A stretch of DNA of 64,000 nucleotides, from NCBI RefSeq assembly GCF_027943255.1, contig NC_072896.1:45782501-45846500 (forward strand), written 5' to 3'. The position numbers and the translations under genes are program-made. The stretch comes from Anastrepha obliqua. Its lineage: Eukaryota; Arthropoda; Insecta; Diptera; Tephritidae. The notes under the pieces were generated by a model, which saw nothing but the letters and a program-made list of their open reading frames with translations, was not told the DNA's origin and did not search any database. Below, piece after piece: positions 45,515 through 56,877 of this stretch; positions within the stretch are counted from its first letter, which is position 1; each line of letters opens with the position of its first letter.

Positions 45515-46539
45515 TATACATATATTTAAGAATACACACAGAAAATTTAATATCGTTCCGGTGAATATTTTTGAAGTTACACGCAAATTTGAAAAGGCGT
45601 TTCAGAGTACTTGAAAGTTCAAAACCGGAGCGGCAGCGTGTTTTTCTCAAAATGGTGTTTTCAAAGTCGGTGACCAACATTACTCGAAATCGATTGAGCG
45701 GATTAGTCTCAAATTTTAACACAAGCTTCTTAAATAATTATATGTTATAGTAATTAATCGAAGATTTTTTCTCACCGATAAACATTTCTTTTATAAACTA
45801 TTTAAGGCTGGAATTTTGGTCAAAACTCCATGTTTTTTTTTGAGAAACCACCATTTTGTCAAAAAAATTATTTTGTTTATTCCTTCAAATAATTACTAGA
45901 TTTAACATTACTCTACCGACATCTGTTTGTTTTTTTTTTTAATTCAGCAATATTCACCGCAATACTTCAGTTTTGAGAGGAGCTCCCAGAGATCAGCTGT
46001 AGCTCCTTTCCAAATAAATATTTTTACTAATACTAAGTCTGAAAATACAGTTAAAAGAATACAAATTTTTAGATCAATAAATTTAAAAGTTTTCTCTGGA
46101 GAAATCCCGGGAAATTCGCTTATTTTCGGCCTTCTAACTTCTAACCCCTTAAAGGTCGGAAAAAAATACTAAAAATATTTTTCTAAACAATCGTAATTCA
46201 CACGATAACGGCAACAATTCTACGTAATCTAAATTTTACTTCATCAAAATCGGTTGAGCATAACCGGCTATAACTGTGTCCATTTTCCATGTGACGACCA
46301 GTTTTTGAAGGCTGACAACTTTTTGGACGAACCCCGTAAGGTAAAAAAAAGAGGTTGTCTGTAAAGTCGGTTTACTGACGATAGTTTAACGTGACAACGT
46401 CATAAGAAAATACTGATGTAATGGTTGCAATTTTCAAAACAAAATTTTAATTTTATTTGTTTGATAGATATTTTGTATGGATACAGAGAAGGAAGTAAAT
46501 GGAATCGCCATGGAATAGGTCAAGTTACATTTACACAAA

Positions 46540-46725
46540 CGTGAAAATTACGAAACATTTATCAAATTCATGAAAGATATGTTCAATATCGATTGTGCAT
46601 CAGACGTTAATAAGTCAACAACACTAAGAGGCAACATCATCGATTTGCCTTTTTCAAGACACTTTACACTCGAAACACTCCCTTTCATTTCCTACTTTTC
46701 CTATCGTTTTTTAACAATGGATCAA
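46540..46725 (+). pseudogene. Endonuclease-domain fragment, third copy
   Basis: Frame reading FIKFMKDMFNIDCASDVNKS, TTLRGNIIDLPFSRHFTLET and LPFISYFSYRF. It is the same segment as STTxxxTTIDAVFxRxL...YFSYHxPI at 26975 and 33753 but more diverged. It is terminated by unrelated sequence after SYR. Confidence 0.62.
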
Positions 46726-47249
46726 AAAATAAAATACAAAAGTAAAAAATCTTTTTTCGCTTCCGTTGTTCATGCTTTTAAAGGAGCACCCGAAAAACAC
46801 CATTTCAAATGAGGCGAGGGCCTAGGTTACAAATCTGGCGGTCTAAAGGTAAACAATTACGAAATATAATAATTAAAGATAAAACTTAAAAATAAATTGA
46901 TTCCTGCTTAGATAAAAACAGAAATCCTAGCAAGAACGAGATCAAGATCCAGCCTATTAAAAATTATACAAATTATGTTAAGATGTTCAATTTAAATAAG
47001 TTGATTTAAAAATCTTATCACGCAATAGAAAGTCTAAACGCAAAACCCTTTGGGGTATATTAAAGCTCACTTGGCCAATAGCTCTGCACAATCAATGGTA
47101 CTACAGACAGTGTCACACATAAACATCAGTGAGTGTTTTGTACGCCTGAGCAAAGTAATTTAAAATTTCTTAACATAAAAGAGGGCCCTTAAGAGGGATG
47201 TGCCTCGTTATTGCAGAGCAAACCGCACAAAGCCACGTTGAACTATTTC
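46726..47249. other. No gene seen
   Basis: Possibly decayed continuation of the LINE fragment to the right, but no motif is legible. Confidence 0.4.
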
Positions 47250-47680
47250 GATCATATAGGAAGAAACAAATTGGGTTCCGAACTACTTATGCTTATTCCT
47301 ACATTGACCTGATTATAATGCATTTTCCTTAATCCTTAAAACCCTAGGACCATTGAAAGCCTCACGCATAACGTGGCAGAAAGCCCAAGTTAGCACAGGT
47401 CTTAAGAATAATGAAACTAATTTCATTAATAAAGGAAAACCTTGTGCCAAAAACAACACCTAGATCCGAAAATTCATTTACTGCGGAAAGACGATCATTA
47501 GAAATGGTATAAGTAGAGACAATTGGATTTTGAACTGTAGCAAAAGTCATTTGGAAGCATTTACTGGTATTAAGCGTACATTTTTTTCTGTCACTCCATT
47601 CGGACAGACTGTTTAAATCACTTTGTAATAACGATTTATAATATTTACTTATATATTTAATAAAACTGAATTTGTCGATC
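47250..47680 (-). pseudogene. Jockey-like RT thumb fragment
   Basis: Minus frame LLQSDLNSLSEWSDRKKCTL, NTSKCFQMTFATVQNPI, TISNDRLSAVNEFSDLGVVF and ILKTCANLGFLPRYA. This matches LQxDLxxLxxWxxxNxLxLNxxKC...Y.I.....L......DLGVxFD, the segment following the YADD in a Jockey-type RT. YADD itself and all else are missing. Confidence 0.8.
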
Positions 47681-47837
47681 GAATTATTTTAAAGCCAGCT
47701 GAAAAACAAAGAAGTAACGATTTCTAAGCTGGTCGCTAGATCTGAATGAAGATATTATAGTGGCAGCAAAAGCCAAATGGCTGAAATTACAGCCAATGCC
47801 ATTATGTGGAACGTACTTAGTTTGGTATCCCGGGTTA

Positions 47838-48735
47838 GTAAAGGGTGATCAGATTGAAAGTACTTTTTCCAGTAAGGTGCTTTTGACAGATCACGCGTGA
47901 CTACTGTCAAACTAAATACACCATTTTCTCAGTATGTATTCATTGATATTTCATCATGGAAATACTTACACCTTAACAACGCTTACAAATCGTGCTATTG
48001 TATTAAGAATACCAATCCTCTTAACACAATTCGTCGCGCGCTCAGGCTGACTTATGGTGTACAGCCATAAGGCCTATTTTTGGCTTAATGTCTTATAAGC
48101 AAATTGTCGTATTTGGGTTGAAGAGCAACCCGAAGACATTCAAAGCATCCATTAAATCTATTGAAAACAACCATTTGATGAAGCCTATAGAAGGCTAGAG
48201 AATCATCATATTTCTTCAAAGACGAGGCTGGCGCCAAAGTATATTAACAGTGAATGACGAACGCTATCGATTTGATTCCGGAATTGATCTTCACATTTGG
48301 TTCCAACAAGGCGACGCTACTTGCCATACAGCCCATGAAACAATGGATTTACTGTGTCATATTTTCGGTGAGCAATTCATCCCTCGCGTCGGGCCACTGG
48401 ATTGGCCACAAATATCGTGTCATATCTCACCTTTGGACTTTTATTTGTGGGTGCATCTAAAACCTAAATGCTTTGTGGATAAGCCAGTTTCGGTTGAGGC
48501 ATTGGAAGCTAACATTACTAAAGTTATTCACAAAATACCGACCGAAGTCCTCCAGCGAGTCATTCAAAATTGGTGTTTACGGATGCTGAAATTACGGCGG
48601 AAAGGGATTATCTTTAAGAAAATAAATGTCATAAATGGTCCTACACAAAAATATTAAAGATTGCCAATCAATTTGAACTTTCGTTGTTTTATTTCAATTT
48701 AAAATCGAATACCTTTAGGTTGATCAACCTTTATG
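47838..48735 (+). mobile_element. DD41D deletion derivative, copy B
   Basis: Left end gggtgatcagattgaaagta (47843 on) and, inverted on the right, ggttgatcaacctaaagg (to 48735). A short N-terminal part (LQIVLLY) is joined at TYGVQP to AYFWLN and CRIWVEEQP, exactly as in copy A. Then come HIWFQQGDATCHTAHETMDL (second Asp region, with an inserted Gly), WPQISCHISPLDFYLWVHLK (third Asp), VDKPVSVEALEANITKVIHK and IPTEVLQRVIQNW. The open 135-codon frame (48250-48657) covers the C-terminal half. The first Asp is absent, so it is non-autonomous. Confidence 0.87.
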
Positions 48736-48758
48736 AAGATGGAAGCAAAAATAAGATA

Positions 48759-49290
48759 GGGTTTTCCAATAACAGGTGCTACAGGTGAATGGATTGCGCC
48801 ATCGAGAGATGATTAACAACTTCTTTAGATCTGGACTACGTTTAATTTCAACAAGTGTGGCGCTACGTGCCACACAAGGAACGAAACCATTGATCTTTTA
48901 CAGGAAAAGTTTCCGGCCCGTGTTATCTTTCGAAGAGGTGATCACGATTGGCCACCGTGATCTTGTGATTTAACACCTTGTGACTTTTTTCTTTGGGCCA
49001 CGTGAAAGAGAAGGTCTACGCCAACATCCCAGGGTCGATTGAAGACCTCAAAGATTGAGTTCGTGAGGCTATCGAGGACATAGGACAGCCACTTTGCAAT
49101 TCGGTTATGGCAAATTTCATCAAACGGATATTGTCCTGTAAGCGTGGTCGTGGTGGTCATTTGCCTGATGTTATTTTCCACTATTAACGGCATACCTTCC
49201 TCTGTATAATGCAGTGAACATCCGATCATTTATATTAAAAACTAGCATTTTTCTTTGAATATCAAAATAACACCTCTGTTTGGAAAACAC
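48759..49290 (+). mobile_element. Short DD41D derivative, another family
   Basis: A 532-bp element between TA copies with ends gggttttccaataacaggtg and, inverted, gtgttttccaaacagaggtg. Frames give VNGLRHREMINNFF, GATCHTRNETIDLLQEKFPA, GDHDWPP, SCDLTPCDFFLWA (third Asp) and KEKVYANIPGSIEDLKD. After one stop, REAIEDIGQPLCNSVM and GRGGHLPDVIFHY follow, with several stops and shifts. I count 41 residues between second and third Asp positions. It starts only 24 bp after the previous element and has different ends, so it is a distinct family. Confidence 0.85.
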
Positions 49291-49654
49291 TATCGAATAG
49301 AAAGAAATAATTTGGTTTGTGATCAAAAACTGAAAACATAACCGGAAGGGTTTTGGGAGTTCATCAAGTCCTTCTTTTTTAAAGTAATCACAGTAGTAAA
49401 TATTTCGAAATTTAAAATAGATTCTTTTTTTATTTGTTTTATTTAGAGCTTAAAATTAGTAACAAGACTGATTGATTATTTATAGTTTTTGTTATTTATT
49501 TATTAGAAATATAATTAGAAATAAATAATTAATTACACTTAGACCCTTTTTGGCGTTTGGCCGAGTTCCTTACTCCTATTTGTGGTGGGCATCTTGAGCT
49601 TATTCCACAAATCGAATTATTAATTATGAATAGATTATGAATAATTATATTACT
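49291..49654. other. No gene seen
   Basis: AT-rich spacer. A cctatttgtggtgggcatc stretch near 49576 faintly recalls the SINE tail but is too short to call. Confidence 0.45.
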
Positions 49655-49970
49655 GGCCGCTGTAGCCGAATGGGTTGGTGCGTGTGTACCCTTCGGAATT
49701 CACAGAGAGAACGTAGGTTCGAATCTCGGTGAAACACTAAAATTAAGAAAAACATTTTTCTAATAGCGGTTGCCCCTCGGCAGGCATTGGCAAACGTCCG
49801 AGTGTATTTCTGCCATTAAAAAGCTTCCCATAAAAAATATCTGCCATTCGGGGTCGGCTTGAAACTGTAGGTCCATCAAGACGCACACCACAAATAGGAG
49901 GAGGAGCTCGGCCAAACACCCAAAAAGGTTGCACGCGCCAATTATATGTATATATATATAGGTATATAAT
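49655..49970 (+). repeat. tRNA-derived SINE, complete
   Basis: The head ggccgctgtagccgaatggg contains an A box (tagccgaatgg, 49663-49673). A B box (ggttcgaatct, 49716-49726) follows about 40 bp later, the internal RNA polymerase III promoter of a tRNA-derived SINE. The body has ttctaatagcggttgcccct, aaaatatctgccattcgg and cggcttgaaactgtaggt. The tail has caccacaaataggaggagga, ctcggccaaa and cgcgccaatta, then a tatata run. tatattac on both sides is a possible target duplication. Three shorter copies occur at 2822, 18498 and 41213. Confidence 0.9.
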
Positions 49971-50824
49971 ATATTACATTACGAAAGGCTCTAGTAAGAC
50001 TATTAGCTTATTATTATTATTTTTTTTTTTTAATTTTGAATTGACAATATTAGAGCTATTAACTGAAATTATTCTAAGTATAAAAGGAAATTTATTATAG
50101 GATTTATTTGATTTATTTTATAATTCAAACCAACCGCCTCCTATGCAATATTCCTGCGCACGAGCCTGAACAAAACTGTAAAATTACGTCAGCTCAAAAA
50201 CTGATTCTGTAAATTTATTGAGAGTCAGGTAGCGGTACCTAGCGTGATATGTGCAAGATGAGGTGAAATGAGATTGAGAGAATATCTCAGATTATTAGCA
50301 ACGATATTTTTCACTTTTTTCAGCTGGGTCGTAGTGACAAATTCAATAAAAGCTGTCTATAGTAAGTAGTTCTCTTCGCTTTAAAGTTTTTGAAAATTAT
50401 TCTTGAAAGCTTATAATAGGCTTTATAGGTTCGTCAAGCATTAGAAAACATATGCCGGTAGTGCAGGAAAAGAGCTGTGAATCTTAGCTCGTTAGCGGTG
50501 AATCTTAAATCTAACTTTGTTGTTACTTCGGCATGCAAATTTTTCGTTAAGTGAGCCGAGCAGAGAGCCAGCGGGCAGAGAAGTGGCAAATAGAGAGTTC
50601 TACTGTTATCTCTTGATCAAGTCATGCGCCGCTCATCATTGTGAAAGGAGAAGAGTTGTAAGTATTAGGCTACCTGCCATTTTATTTATTCATTTATATA
50701 TCTAAAGCCTATGAACAACAAATTCTTACAGACTTTTAACACAAATTAAACATAAGATTTCAGAAGGTTAATGAAAACATCATTTGATTAAGAAAAATTT
50801 AGCTCGGTATGAGTTGTGATCTCG
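49971..50824. other. No gene seen
   Basis: AT-rich with a poly(T) run near 50020. Short frames near 50517-50705 have no recognisable domain. Confidence 0.45.
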
Positions 50825-51511
50825 TTAAGGGGTTACATGGGTTTCGTCGGGTAAAAAAAGCCTATTTTCAATATTTTTTTTCTCTGCAAAAAATTATTTA
50901 TTTAATTCAAACTTTTTTCTGTCGTATAGACACATATTTAAAGAATATTTTCTGAAATTAAAAAAAAAGAATTAAAAGTCCTCCATTGTGACGTCATTTC
51001 CGGTGACCCCTTGAAAAAAAGGTCCGTCCGCGCTGTCAGCATAACTCCTGACAGGATAATTGCAAATGAAAAAACAAAAATAAGTGTTTTAGTTAAGGCC
51101 ATAAACTCGTGCTTGAACGAAGGAAAGAAAAAAGTAAAAATTGGAATTTTGGCAGACATTTTTCCAAAAAACTGAAAATTTCGGTCAAATTTGCCTGACA
51201 TTTTTTTTTTTTTAAATAGTTGTAATTAAAAAAAAAATAAAATCCTTCATTCAAGCACGAGCAAATTCTATCTCGAACACCTGTGTAAAATTTCACCAAT
51301 TTGACAACCGAATTTTTCCGAGAAAAACGCGATTAAAGTTTTGAGTAACAATACAAGTGGCTTGGAGCGCACACCTTCCAAAGGCTGTATCTCGAAAACT
51401 ATTATTCCGATCGAATTGAAAATTTAGGATAATATTCTTGAGATGTTGTAAAAATTAATAAGCCAAAAAAAATCGATTTTTTTAAGCAATGAAACCCATG
51501 TAACCCCTTAA
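50825..51511. mobile_element. TTAA-flanked MITE 2
   Basis: TTAA at 50825-50828 and 51508-51511 enclose 679 bp with perfect inverted ends ggggttacatgggtttc. No coding. Near 51390-51455 it carries tatctcgaaaactattattc, cgatcgaattgaaaattt and attcttgagatg, a module closely resembling one in MITE 3. TTAA and G-rich ends place it with piggyBac-type elements. Confidence 0.9.
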
Positions 51512-51719
51512 ATTCATTAAGACAGCGAGCAACTGCCGCGTTTCGGGCATAATTTGTTTTGTTATTAGCATAAAATTGGTTGAAATTTCGAAGCTCTCTT
51601 TTGGAACATTAGAACTTTGTTTTTTCCAGAAGAGCAGCACTCTTACATATACAAAAATTAAGGAGAGAACAGATCTTCTAAATACATACTTTCTAGAGGT
51701 GTTAGATTTGAAAGAAGTA

Positions 51720-51890
51720 AACGAGCATGTTGGCGACGGCGAATATCGTAGGAGAGCTGGAACGATGACCTGTAGCAGCTGGTGTATGTATGTCCAACTG
51801 GCGCCGGTTAGCAAAAGAAAGAAACGACTGGCGCGCTTTGTTAAACTCGGCCAAACTCGCGTAAGCGGTTACCGTACCAATTAAGACGAG
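51720..51890 (+). pseudogene. RTE-like LINE 3' end, second copy
   Basis: EHVGDGEYRRRAGTM, then after a deletion a stretch corresponding to SKERNDWRALLNSAKLA, and the 3' UTR aaactcggccaaactcgcgt, aagcggttaccg and ccaattaagacgag. It matches the 3' terminus of the RTE-like LINE at 20846-22850 on the opposite strand. Only the C-terminal end is present. Confidence 0.83.
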
Positions 51891-54800
51891 AAACGAGGAT
51901 TGTTTGATGGAAGAGGTTCAGTAAATCGTAAAAACCGCAAAGCGTACTTTAGAAAAACCTTTTGGATTTTCTCAATCCTGTTCATCGTCACAATTTTTTT
52001 ACTGTGCTTTAAAGTTTTGAAGTTTGAAGTTGATCTAAATTATTTGACAAGAATTTGAATACAACTACATACCTTTGATATTTTAATTAAGAGTCTATAA
52101 GAAAATTTCGTAACATTTTAACCCAATATTTCTTTTCTGTGTGGGTCATTTTAACCCTTACTTTAAAAATCTGTAAAATATTAAGTTTATAGGGCCGGTG
52201 GGTGGTTTAAATGTTCCATAAAAAAATTTCCCAGAATATTTCAGTAGGAGTCCTCTCTGACGAAAATTGAGAAAATTGGCTACAAAGAATAAAAGTCGTG
52301 TCTCAATTTGGCCATCTCGGTAAAATTTTAGATATCATTTTTTTGTGACCATGAAACAGAAGTATCAGGACTTCCAGCTAAAGTAGTTTTTAAGGCTAAG
52401 GTGGTTATTAAAATAAGGTTTATAAGGATCGTAGAAAGAAATGACATCCAGTAAACACAAATTCATAGCGAGCGATTAAAGTCGTTTATAAGTGCTGAGG
52501 CCATATTGAAAAAATACCAGGAACTACAAGAAAATTTACATTTTTCGTTATATTTCAGCTATTTAACAGGAAATCTCTTAATTTGATTTGTTTTTGCGCA
52601 TTTGAGAAATTTCAATTAATTTTCGTTCTTGAACCACTGTGCGGCCTGTAGTGATTTAAAACACATTATGTTTGATGTGCGGGGCAAATGTTGAATTATT
52701 CGAATTAGTTGTTAATCCAACTACTTTGCGCGCATTTGCTAAACATAGGAAATAAATTGAATTTACGATACAAATTGAACCAATTGGCGTTTTGAGCATG
52801 TGTTTGTTTGACGAAGAGGGAGGGGACTGGAGGCAAAGCAAAGACCTTCAAATAGTGGGGGCGGACAATACATTTACCTGCTTCGGCCAATAAATCGTTT
52901 AAATGATTTGTGTGCTACTAAAAAATAAAACAAAATAAATGGCAAAAGATGTGCGATGAAAAAAGGTTGGCAAGTGGGATTTTGTAATTTGTGTTGTAAC
53001 ACCCAATCAATCTGCAATCGCACAAACGAACCAAAATCGAATTGCGGTTTGACACGAGCACTAGCGCTTAAAAAAGTAGTAGAAAAAACACTAGAAATGG
53101 AATAAAAATACAGAAAAACGAAAAAATGGAAAACAAAAAAAAAAATAAAAAAAAAAACATTTGAAAAATTTAAAAAGGTGAGAAAATATTTTTTAGCTAC
53201 ATACGAGAGGAAAAGGTTGAAAAACGATTTTATAAAAATGCTTTTAAGCCAATTGTTGGTGAATGTTGTTCGTTAAATCAAAATAGAAAAATACGAAATC
53301 CATTAAGTGATTGATTAGCGTTTAAGTGGAGTTGTTTGATTGGGATATTTACTGTGGTATTCACATTTCAAGCATTTTTTTGAGTATTCGGCAACTCTGC
53401 GAATAGGAATGAAGTGCAATACAGCAACAGGGTGATCTAAATGCTGGTTTAATTTATTTGAGTTATAAGTTAAGTGATGGAAAATTATATTTTGAATAAA
53501 AATTTAAGTCCTACCGCCTTGGAATATTGCCGACAGTTGCAGACATCAAACGAATTTGCAGCGTTGCTGCGTTTCTTAAAATTTTTTTTTGTTAATTGAT
53601 TGCTTAATAGCTGTGGGAAATAGTTTCTTAAAAAGATGGTGGTTGTTGGTGGCCAGCTTATTCCCAAAGTGAGTGCTGATTTGCCCCAAACTCATTGTCA
53701 CGCAATCTTGTGCAAAAAGTTCATGGAACAGGCTTGAAGAGGGTAATTCTCATGCAACCGGTTAACCTGTGACCGAGAGTGTGTGTCTAAGAACATGTGA
53801 GAATAAGTGTACCTAGAAACATTGACCTTCTTTCGACCTCAAAAATTGACTCTCAGCTTGTTGCAAGCTTCGACGGAAATCTCGAATAGATCCGGTGTGG
53901 ACGAGTTAAGAATTAAAAGCCTAAAAACAAAAATACCGAAGGCAAAAATGGCAAATAGAAATTTCCTCTAAAAAATAATTTAAAAAATAAATAAGTTCAA
54001 AAAAAAATATAGAAATATAAACTTTTCGAAAAACGGAAAATTTCATCCTTATCTCTTCTGTTTTCTGATAAAACTCCAACTTTTCGACCCTTTTCGCCCT
54101 TCTTTCGACGAAAAAATGTTATGGTAGTATGTGGATTTTAAATTTCAGGTTTTGTAACTCTTTTTAATTCTTTTTTTCACAGTAATTTTTTTCAAATAAG
54201 AATTCTGCCAAAGTTAATACTCCTTACTTTATATAGATGTTAATACTACTTATTTTCCGAGAACGAAAAAATGCTAAATCAAGGTACAAATTGGTAATCT
54301 GGTCACACTGTCCAGCCACCAGTCCGGCCATCAATCCTTAGTGGGGCATAGGGCATCAAGGGGTGTATTCATTGTAAAAATTAACCACAAAATACTAAAG
54401 AAACCATACTGAAATTTTTACTAAAAGAGTACCTTATCTAGTTACATATCCTCAAATATAGCAAATAAGTCGTTCCCTTAACAAAAGAGTCTCGCTTAAC
54501 AAAAAAAACTCATAAATTAAATTGTACATAAGCAGAATACATTTATTAAAAAAAAAAAACGCACATTCTAAAGACAATTCGTCACGCATACAAAGTTCTT
54601 TAAGTGATTCAATAAAAATTTGGTGTTTGATTTTCTTTAAATGGGCATTTTAGTGCGTTTTTATAACCAAAGCTAGGCAACACTGCAGTAGCGAGAGAGA
54701 GATTTGACTGCCGAAAGCAGAAGAACACCAACAACAACTGCAATCGCGGGCAATGCGACCAGATGTTAAAAAAAAGTAAAGCTAAATAAAACTGAGTGAA

Positions 54801-56606
54801 TTATTTAAATAATTAATTAAAAATGTATATTTTACAAAATTATAAACATGACATTTTAATTAGAACAGCTAGAAAAATGAAAGAAAGAACTAAAACTCCG
54901 AGACTAAATAACAAAAAAAAAATGCTAAATCAAGTTACGAAATTGGTAATCTGGCCATACTGGAGCTAAAATCACGTAACTCGTTGTCAAATTCGCTGAG
55001 AGCAAAGTAACGGGACCACGATAGGCGCTATCTCATTATTCTTTCCATCATGGATGTTACCTTATTATTCTCTCCACCGTGAGTTTTATGAGATATACAC
55101 AAGGATTGTAGATTACCAGATTTGCCCATCCGAAGCAAAATTGTGAGAGTAACTTCGGTTGTCACGTCACCAGGTATTCAGCAGTAGAACTCTGCCCACG
55201 CATTTCACACCCTCGTCCAATCAGTCGGCAACGAATTAGCATGAGCAATGGTCACGTTCACTTTTTCATGCATCACCCACACAATCTCATCGGTTACGTG
55301 AGCCACTCAAAATCGCTGAGAGCCGCTTAACGGTCGTCTGATGTTGACCACACCTCAGCATTCTGCACATCGTGCGGTATACCCACTAAAGGCGAATCTT
55401 GCTCGACCGCTTTGTTGTTGGTTTCACGTGGAAATTTTTCCAGCAGAGAAGTGGCGAATCGAAGGCGCCTTATAGCTCTAATTGCCCATGAATTTGTTTG
55501 ATGCAAGAAATTAACAGCCAAACCAAATTAAATTTTATTAAAATATGCGCCCTGTAACGAATTTAATTATTATAAAAAAATATTAATTACTTAATTATTA
55601 TAAAATAAGACGTGAATAATCAGAGTAGGGACGCTTTCAGCTTTTGCAATGAATTTCCTTTGATAATGAAAATAATCCAATCCGGCACTTGGAAATTTTA
55701 ATCTTAACTCATGAAAATTGCCTATGTGCATGTATATGTGTATGTATGTAATTCGAAATTGAAACGTAGGTATTCGTTTAATCAAAATCATAATCATCTC
55801 CTCCATATCGGCAATCACGAACAAAATGAAACGAATTGCACCGCTTTCGAACGAATCAGCTGCAAGCTGACCTCTGGCAGCTTTCAATTCGTTTACGTAC
55901 ATGCACAAAGGCGAAAGTTTGTACGAGTAATTATAGAATATGTGCGATGGCAATCTCTAATTTCGGACTGGATGCACGATTTCGCAGTCCGCCTCTTCTT
56001 TTGCATACGTATGCACGTATGTGTATGTGTGTATGACTGCAATTGTGAAACCTCAACACATTGCAGCGAGATTTGTGGTTCAACTGGCATCCATAAGCGC
56101 ATAGCTTGTAATTTAATTCCTCTGCAACAACTACAAAAGTTCCAATATCGACAGCAATCAGCACCCAAGCAACAACATTGACCACTGGCAGCTGTAGCTG
56201 GGTTGTTGTGCTTTTTCCAACAACAATTATCCAATAGCTGGCAGCCCATTGCGATCATACATATGCACATACATATGCAAAACTCTCTGCAAAGTTTCAA
56301 CGAAACTTTTCACCGGCTTATGGATGGAAAAAATCATTTGCTCTTTCGACAAAAAGCAGAAAAGGAAATCAAATCAGTTAACTCAAGACTGAAAAACGCC
56401 TCTAATTGCATTCAAACTTGAGCGTATTTCGGCGAATGAAGGAGCGAACGTAGGCCTAAAAAATTTCAGCTTGACATACCGTGGAATGATAGATGGTTGA
56501 ACATAGATACATACATATATACAATTTATGCCATAATATTTACATTAATGTCAAGTAGCTAAAAAATTAAATGACCAGAACTTACGAAAACCATATATAT
56601 GAAGAA
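51891..56606. other. No gene recognised; 4.7 kb
   Basis: The longest stretch without a recognised element. Poly(A)-rich patches lie near 53100-53170 and 53970-54010. A direct repeat of about 41 bp (54271-54311 and 54921-54962, sharing aatgctaaatcaag and attggtaatctgg) is 650 bp apart. Frames of 156 (+, 55711-56181) and 135 (-, 55893-56300) codons overlap each other, are biased by tatgtgtatgtgtgt-type simple sequence, and show no domain. A host exon cannot be excluded. Confidence 0.45.
54271..54962. repeat. Direct repeat pair, 650 bp apart
   Basis: Left copy 54271-54311, right copy 54921-54962, about 85% identical by eye. Nothing resembling an LTR, primer-binding site or coding region lies between them. 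Confidence 0.55.
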
Positions 56607-56877
56607 GTCAGTGTAGTTTGAAGTCAGTGCAAAGTTTTTAGTTTTTAATTGCTTCGGTAAACCATTTTTATATTTCGACATCAACTTCGTCGACTATCAC
56701 TCGCGCTGAACAGAGGTGTTGTTTTTCTTTTCTCTGGTGTTCTTTAGTGCTTTTCGCAATCACAAATTGACACGAGTTTACCTAGTCTATTTTTTCACTT
56801 AAATAAAACTAAGTTCGTGTTTTGATTCGGAGTGGTAAAATCCAAAAGTATACAGTGCTACACCTAAAACATTCGAC

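Larger units (their letters stand above)
44021..46341. mobile_element. Inverted-repeat element (MITE-like), interrupted
   Basis: The left arm 44021-44069 and right arm 46293-46341 are inverted copies of 49 bp with about five mismatches, starting ccttacg and containing caaaaagttgtcag and cttcaaaaactggtc. A further inverted match, gccgttatcgtgtgaa, lies at about 44150 and 46190-46210. It is interrupted by the piggyBac derivative at 44291-45514, leaving about 1.1 kb. No transposase of its own is visible. A 134-codon frame at 43890-44294 crosses the left arm and is not a convincing gene. Confidence 0.75.

Noticed and set aside
49655..49730. Possible tRNA gene (A and B boxes present)
   Set aside because: The segment is continuous with a repeated body and tail found at three other loci and does not fold into a complete cloverleaf; it is a SINE head.
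54271..54962. Pair of LTRs
   Set aside because: Only about 41 bp are repeated, with no primer-binding site, polypurine tract or gag/pol between them; no LTR retrotransposon was seen in the window.
55711..56300. Overlapping 156- and 135-codon frames on opposite strands
   Set aside because: Driven by tatgtgtatg-type simple sequence; no domain, no start context or splice structure I could support. A host exon is not excluded.
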